In this document: positions 61,197 to 64,000 of the stretch, piece after piece | Layout of the letters: each line of letters begins with the position of its first letter | Numbering within the stretch: position 1 is the stretch's first letter | DNA from: Crossiella sp. SN42 | Lineage (GTDB): Bacteria > Actinomycetota > Actinomycetes > Mycobacteriales > Pseudonocardiaceae | Direction of reading: 5' to 3' | NCBI RefSeq assembly: GCF_023897065.1 | Contig: NZ_JAMHIV010000031.1 | Location: 59,149-123,148 of the forward strand | DNA: 64,000 nucleotides | Position numbers and translations under genes: made by a program | Notes under the pieces: generated by a model | What the model was told of the DNA's origin: nothing | Database searches by the model: none | The model's input: the letters and a program-made list of their open reading frames with translations, nothing else

Positions 61197-61741
61197 GGCG
61201 AGCAGTGTCCGGCGGGCAGGATGACGGTGAACATGGCCGTGCCGATCGCGCCGGTGTTCGCCCAGCTCACCGCCAGGCGGTCCCAGCAGGCTCGGCTCCA
61301 GGACAGCGCCGGGTGGGGCAGGCGTTCGGCGTGCACCGCGTCGAGATGCCGCAGCACCGTGCCGGTCACCGGGGACGGCTGGGTGCCGCGCACGTGCAGC
61401 AACCGGCCGCGGCACCGTGAACCGCACTGCTCGACGTCGTGTTGCTCCTGCCAGGCCACCCCGAGCGGCTCCGCGAGCACGACACGCGGGCGCCGGGATG
61501 GTCCGGCTGCGCACCGGTGGGCAGCCTCGTGCAACTGCCGCCGCCGACGCAGACTCGGCTCGGTGGCGAAGGTGTGGTCGGCCAGCAACAGCAGCCCGAG
61601 CACGGTCAGCAGGCCCGACTGGTCGGGCTCGCTGGTGCGGATGACCGTTCCACAGTCACGGACCTGCCAACCGACGGCTCGTTCCCGGACAGCGGCTGGT
61701 GACGACGAAGAGGATGAGCTCATACCCGCTGTTGTCGGCAT
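61193..61741 (-). CDS. Hypothetical protein with similarity to the 1.5-kb remnant
   Basis: 182 residues from ATG 61741 (GTG 61765 upstream is in frame). The N-terminus is Ser-rich. Residues around 37-56 contain VLGLLLLADHTFATEPSLR, which is matched at 1450-1563 in the same window. No family recognised. AT-rich sequence at 61809-61850 upstream may hold its promoter. It is coupled to the downstream 99-residue gene. Confidence 0.5.
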   Translation of the reverse strand: MPTTAGMSSSSSSSPAAVRERAVGWQVRDCGTVIRTSEPDQSGLLTVLGLLLLADHTFATEPSLRRRRQLHEAAHRCAAGPSRRPRVVLAEPLGVAWQEQHDVEQCGSRCRGRLLHVRGTQPSPVTGTVLRHLDAVHAERLPHPALSWSRACWDRLAVSWANTGAIGTAMFTVILPAGHCSP

Positions 61742-61905
61742 CACAAACGCCAAGTGCGGCAACACCAGCTCCCGGCTTTCCTCCTGGCTGGTTGTGGTTC
61801 TGGCCTAACCGAATAGATTTCAATCGAAACTGAAGCAATCGTCAACACTGATGCGGCAGGCAGGCGACCGGCCGCTGGTCACGGCGCGACTACCGAGCGG
61901 AAGAA

Positions 61906-62238
61906 CTACCTGCCCGCCGACCTCGCAGTCTCGATGATCCGGCGTGCCTCGTCGGTCAGCGCGTAGACGACCACCGGCGGTATCCCCCGCTCCACTTCTC
62001 GCCTGCTGACCAGGCCGCGGGCCTCCAGGGTCTTGAGCGTGTTGCTCAAGGTCCGCTCGTGGAGGGTCCGCTCACCCGAGGGAGTGCCGTACTCCGGCCC
62101 GGCGGCGCGAATCTGGTTGAGCAGTTCCTTGTACCGCCGCGACCCGCGGGACAGCACCGCCAGCACCGGCACGACCCAGTCACCGGACAGAATTCGTGTT
62201 CTGGTCGCCAGGTCCTGCCAGCTCTGCTGATCGCCCAT
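61906..62238 (-). CDS. HxlR-family winged-helix regulator, copy 2
   Basis: 110 residues from ATG 62238. The winged helix has WVVPVLAVLSRGSRRYKELL and TLHERTLSNTLKTLEARGLVSR, with YALTDEARRIIETARS at the end. It is a close paralog of 9910-10242 (same length and aligned throughout). A GCGTTACCC copy lies 100 bases upstream. Confidence 0.88.
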   Translation of the reverse strand: MGDQQSWQDLATRTRILSGDWVVPVLAVLSRGSRRYKELLNQIRAAGPEYGTPSGERTLHERTLSNTLKTLEARGLVSRREVERGIPPVVVYALTDEARRIIETARSAGR

Positions 62239-62337
62239 CACCAGCGCACCCCCGCCCGGATCCCGGCCGGCGCTGGACGTCGGCCGCCAACATCTTGACC
62301 GCGGCACCGGCCGCGAGACGATTCGGTCATGGTCATG

Positions 62338-62346
62338 GGGTAACGC
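62338..62346 (-). promoter_or_regulatory. GCGTTACCT-like motif (GCGTTACCC) before hxlR-like gene
   Basis: Copy of the 9-mer with a last-base change; it is on the minus strand, with an inverted partner at 62462. Confidence 0.35.
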
Positions 62347-62461
62347 GCCAACCGCGCCCCGGTTGCGGCCCTCGCGGCGACTCCGACTCCGGACGGCCCG
62401 TACGTCTTGACTGGCGCTGATCACCGCGACGGTCGCCGGCACAACCAGCGGCGTCCACACC

Positions 62462-62470
62462 GCGTTACCC
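62462..62470 (+). promoter_or_regulatory. GCGTTACCT-like motif (GCGTTACCC)
   Basis: Plus-strand copy, 116 bases from its inverted partner at 62338, in the divergent region between the HxlR and primase genes. Confidence 0.35.
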
Positions 62471-62548
62471 GGGGCCGGGTCCGGACAACCCACGGCTCCC
62501 GGGAACGGACGTCACAACGTTCGGCCACCAACCACCGAACAGCTGCCG

Positions 62549-62557
62549 CGTTACCTC
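62549..62557 (+). promoter_or_regulatory. GCGTTACCT motif before the primase gene
   Basis: Perfect copy 62 bases upstream of the primase GTG. The primase also has a strong GAGAGGAGGA ribosome-binding site, so a leader is expected here. Confidence 0.45.
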
Positions 62558-62618
62558 TCCAGGCGAGCCAGCAAGCTCACGGCCGATCAGGAAGCCGAAG
62601 TCGGAGAGGAGGATCGTT

Positions 62619-63932
62619 GTGACTGAAGGAGAGCTGCGTCGCGCCCTGGCCAGGCTGAGCATCGCCTCAGCGGCTCGGCACACCGGGAAGTTCAGCCCGC
62701 CGATGCGAGTCCACTGCCCCGGATGTTCACGCGAACTCGCTCCCGGTTGGGGCCGTCGTTGGCGGTGCGCGGACTGCGGCCGCGGTGGCGACGTAGTGGA
62801 CTTCCTACGCGCTACTGGGCTCACGTTCGCGCAGGCTCGCACCCTGCTGGTGGCCGAGGCTGATCAATGGGCAGATGTCGAACGAAAGCTGTTGCGCGTA
62901 GCGGTGCCCATCCCGATGGTGTTGGCACTGCTGGACATCCCGACCGAGGGCCGGATGATTCGTTGCCCGAATCCGGCGGCGCATCGACGTGGGGACGCCC
63001 GGCCTTCGTGCGCGGTCTATCCCGATGGGCTGCACTGCTTCAGCTGCGGGTTCCACGCCGACGCGGTGGCGCTCTGGCAGCAGGTCCGGGGATGCGACTT
63101 TCGAACAGCCTGGCAAGATCTGATGCGACAGGCGCAACAGAACACCGTTGGGGCAGAAGCACATGAGGTCGTTGCGACCCCGCGCCCGATGCGGAACGGC
63201 CGGGACTTCGTTCCGCTCTACGACGAGGTGCTGGCCTGTTGCCCGCCGCTGCAGGAGACCGCGGGCGCCGCGTACCTGGCCACCCGTGGCGTTGACGCCG
63301 AGGCTGCCCATCATCTTGGCGTGCGGTGGGTTTCCAACCCGGCACTCGGCAAGATCCAGAGCTTGCTGGACTCGCTACCGGCGGGGGCAGCAAGTGACGC
63401 CGGGCTGGTGGACTCGCACGGTCTGTTCGCGTTGCGGTGCCACCGTCTGCTGTTTCCGGCCCGGTGGGACGGGCAGACGGTGTGGTTGCAGGGTCGGTCG
63501 ACTCGCCGCGACGTGGCCAAGCACGAGCGGTGGCGTTCGCTGGCCGCGATCCGGCCGTGGCCGGTCGGCCTGGACCTGCTGGACCGGTCCGGGCCGGCGG
63601 ACCGAGTTTTCGTTTGCGAGGGTCTGACCGACTGGCTGGCGATGGCTTGCCGCGGTTGGACCACGATCGGGGTGCCAGGGGCGCAGGCGATCGCCACCCT
63701 GTGGCTTCGCCTGCTCACCGGCCGGCGCGTTGTGCTCGCGCACGACGGCGACGACGCCGGTGACCGGGGTGTGCAGCTTTGGCGCGAGCGTTTCCGGCCA
63801 TTCCGGGTGACACCGGAACGCCTTCCGCTGCCGCCGGATGTTGATGTGTGCGACTACCTCCGCGCCGTTGGTTCGCACGCTCGACCCGGACAACTGCCCA
63901 TGCCCGTGGCCCTGCCGGATCCCCCTCCCTGA
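62619..63932 (+). CDS. DNA primase-like protein (two zinc ribbons and Toprim)
   Basis: 437 residues from GTG 62619. The first zinc ribbon, HCPGCSRELAPGWGRRWRCADC, lies at about residues 31-52. A second CHC2-like zinc region (RCPNPAAHRRGDARPSC, then LHCFSCGFHADAVALW) lies at about residues 114-150. The Toprim core has VFVCEGLTDWLAMACRGW near residue 328 and VVLAHDGDDAGDRG near residue 365. It resembles element or phage primases lacking a helicase domain and is likely the replication gene of the element. Confidence 0.8.
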   Translation: MTEGELRRALARLSIASAARHTGKFSPPMRVHCPGCSRELAPGWGRRWRCADCGRGGDVVDFLRATGLTFAQARTLLVAEADQWADVERKLLRVAVPIPMVLALLDIPTEGRMIRCPNPAAHRRGDARPSCAVYPDGLHCFSCGFHADAVALWQQVRGCDFRTAWQDLMRQAQQNTVGAEAHEVVATPRPMRNGRDFVPLYDEVLACCPPLQETAGAAYLATRGVDAEAAHHLGVRWVSNPALGKIQSLLDSLPAGAASDAGLVDSHGLFALRCHRLLFPARWDGQTVWLQGRSTRRDVAKHERWRSLAAIRPWPVGLDLLDRSGPADRVFVCEGLTDWLAMACRGWTTIGVPGAQAIATLWLRLLTGRRVVLAHDGDDAGDRGVQLWRERFRPFRVTPERLPLPPDVDVCDYLRAVGSHARPGQLPMPVALPDPPP

Positions 63933-63945
63933 ACCTGGGATCCGG

Positions 63946-63961
63946 CCACCCTAGAGGGTGG
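63946..63961. terminator. Hairpin CCACCCT-AG-AGGGTGG
   Basis: A short perfect hairpin 13 bases after the primase stop, in a GC-rich stretch running to the window end; it may be a terminator or part of a repeat. Confidence 0.4.
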
Positions 63962-64000
63962 GGCGCGCCACGCCCCCCGGCGCGCTCCACCCTCCCCTTT

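Overview
The window is high-GC DNA with many GTG starts, 4-bp start/stop overlaps, a WhiB protein, F420-type enzymes and several XRE/TPR regulators. This points to a filamentous actinomycete, and Pseudonocardiales is my best guess from overall style (inference). No rRNA, tRNA, intact insertion sequence or CRISPR array was found.

1-17.8 kb is an accessory region rich in regulators. It holds the end of a membrane protein, an F420-type oxidoreductase, an Uma2-family protein, and three XRE regulators. Interleaved with these are three copies of one unknown small protein (family Y) and two of another (family X), whose controls share a GCACA-N3-TGTGC operator-like palindrome. The same region has a divergent sigma-70-like factor, a GGDEF protein, an HxlR regulator, a GT-B-like protein, an NB-ARC/TPR ATPase and an XRE-flavoprotein pair.

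17.9-29.6 kb looks like the transfer and partition part of a conjugative or plasmid-like element. It has a VirB4/HerA-type ATPase with a very large Gly/Ser/Thr-rich insert, small membrane proteins, ParA- and ParB-like proteins and a possible replication-relaxation (relaxase accessory) protein. Two paralogous Cys4 proteins flank a Crp/Fnr regulator, and all three carry closely similar structured 5' leaders that hide the ribosome-binding site.

30.1-43.6 kb is a single-strand cluster of 16 genes that I read as a class V-type lanthipeptide pathway. It has two precursor peptides with related leaders but different cores, an active-looking APH-fold kinase, a degenerate kinase, a HopA1-type lyase, a Cys decarboxylase flavoprotein and an F420-dependent LLM oxidoreductase. 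It also has a bipartite M16 peptidase, a membrane-associated HTH protein and several ABC transporters. This is the most interesting part of the window.

43.7-45.2 kb is a graveyard of truncated, frameshifted genes. 45.2-49.9 kb is a TetR / MFS / FAD-monooxygenase resistance-like locus whose second monooxygenase copy carries a frameshift. 50-64 kb returns to element-type genes: a secreted small protein, a second ParB-like protein, SSB, RecT, a YqaJ exonuclease, a possible NYN protein, WhiB, an XRE protein, a possible sliding-clamp-like protein, a PP-loop protein, a truncated N6-methylase, a second HxlR regulator and a CHC2/Toprim primase. A 9-mer, GCGTTACCT, recurs upstream of genes in both element flanks (17.9-29.6 and 50-64 kb) and was not seen inside the lanthipeptide cluster. 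That suggests one regulatory circuit for the element, with the lanthipeptide and resistance genes as cargo (inference).
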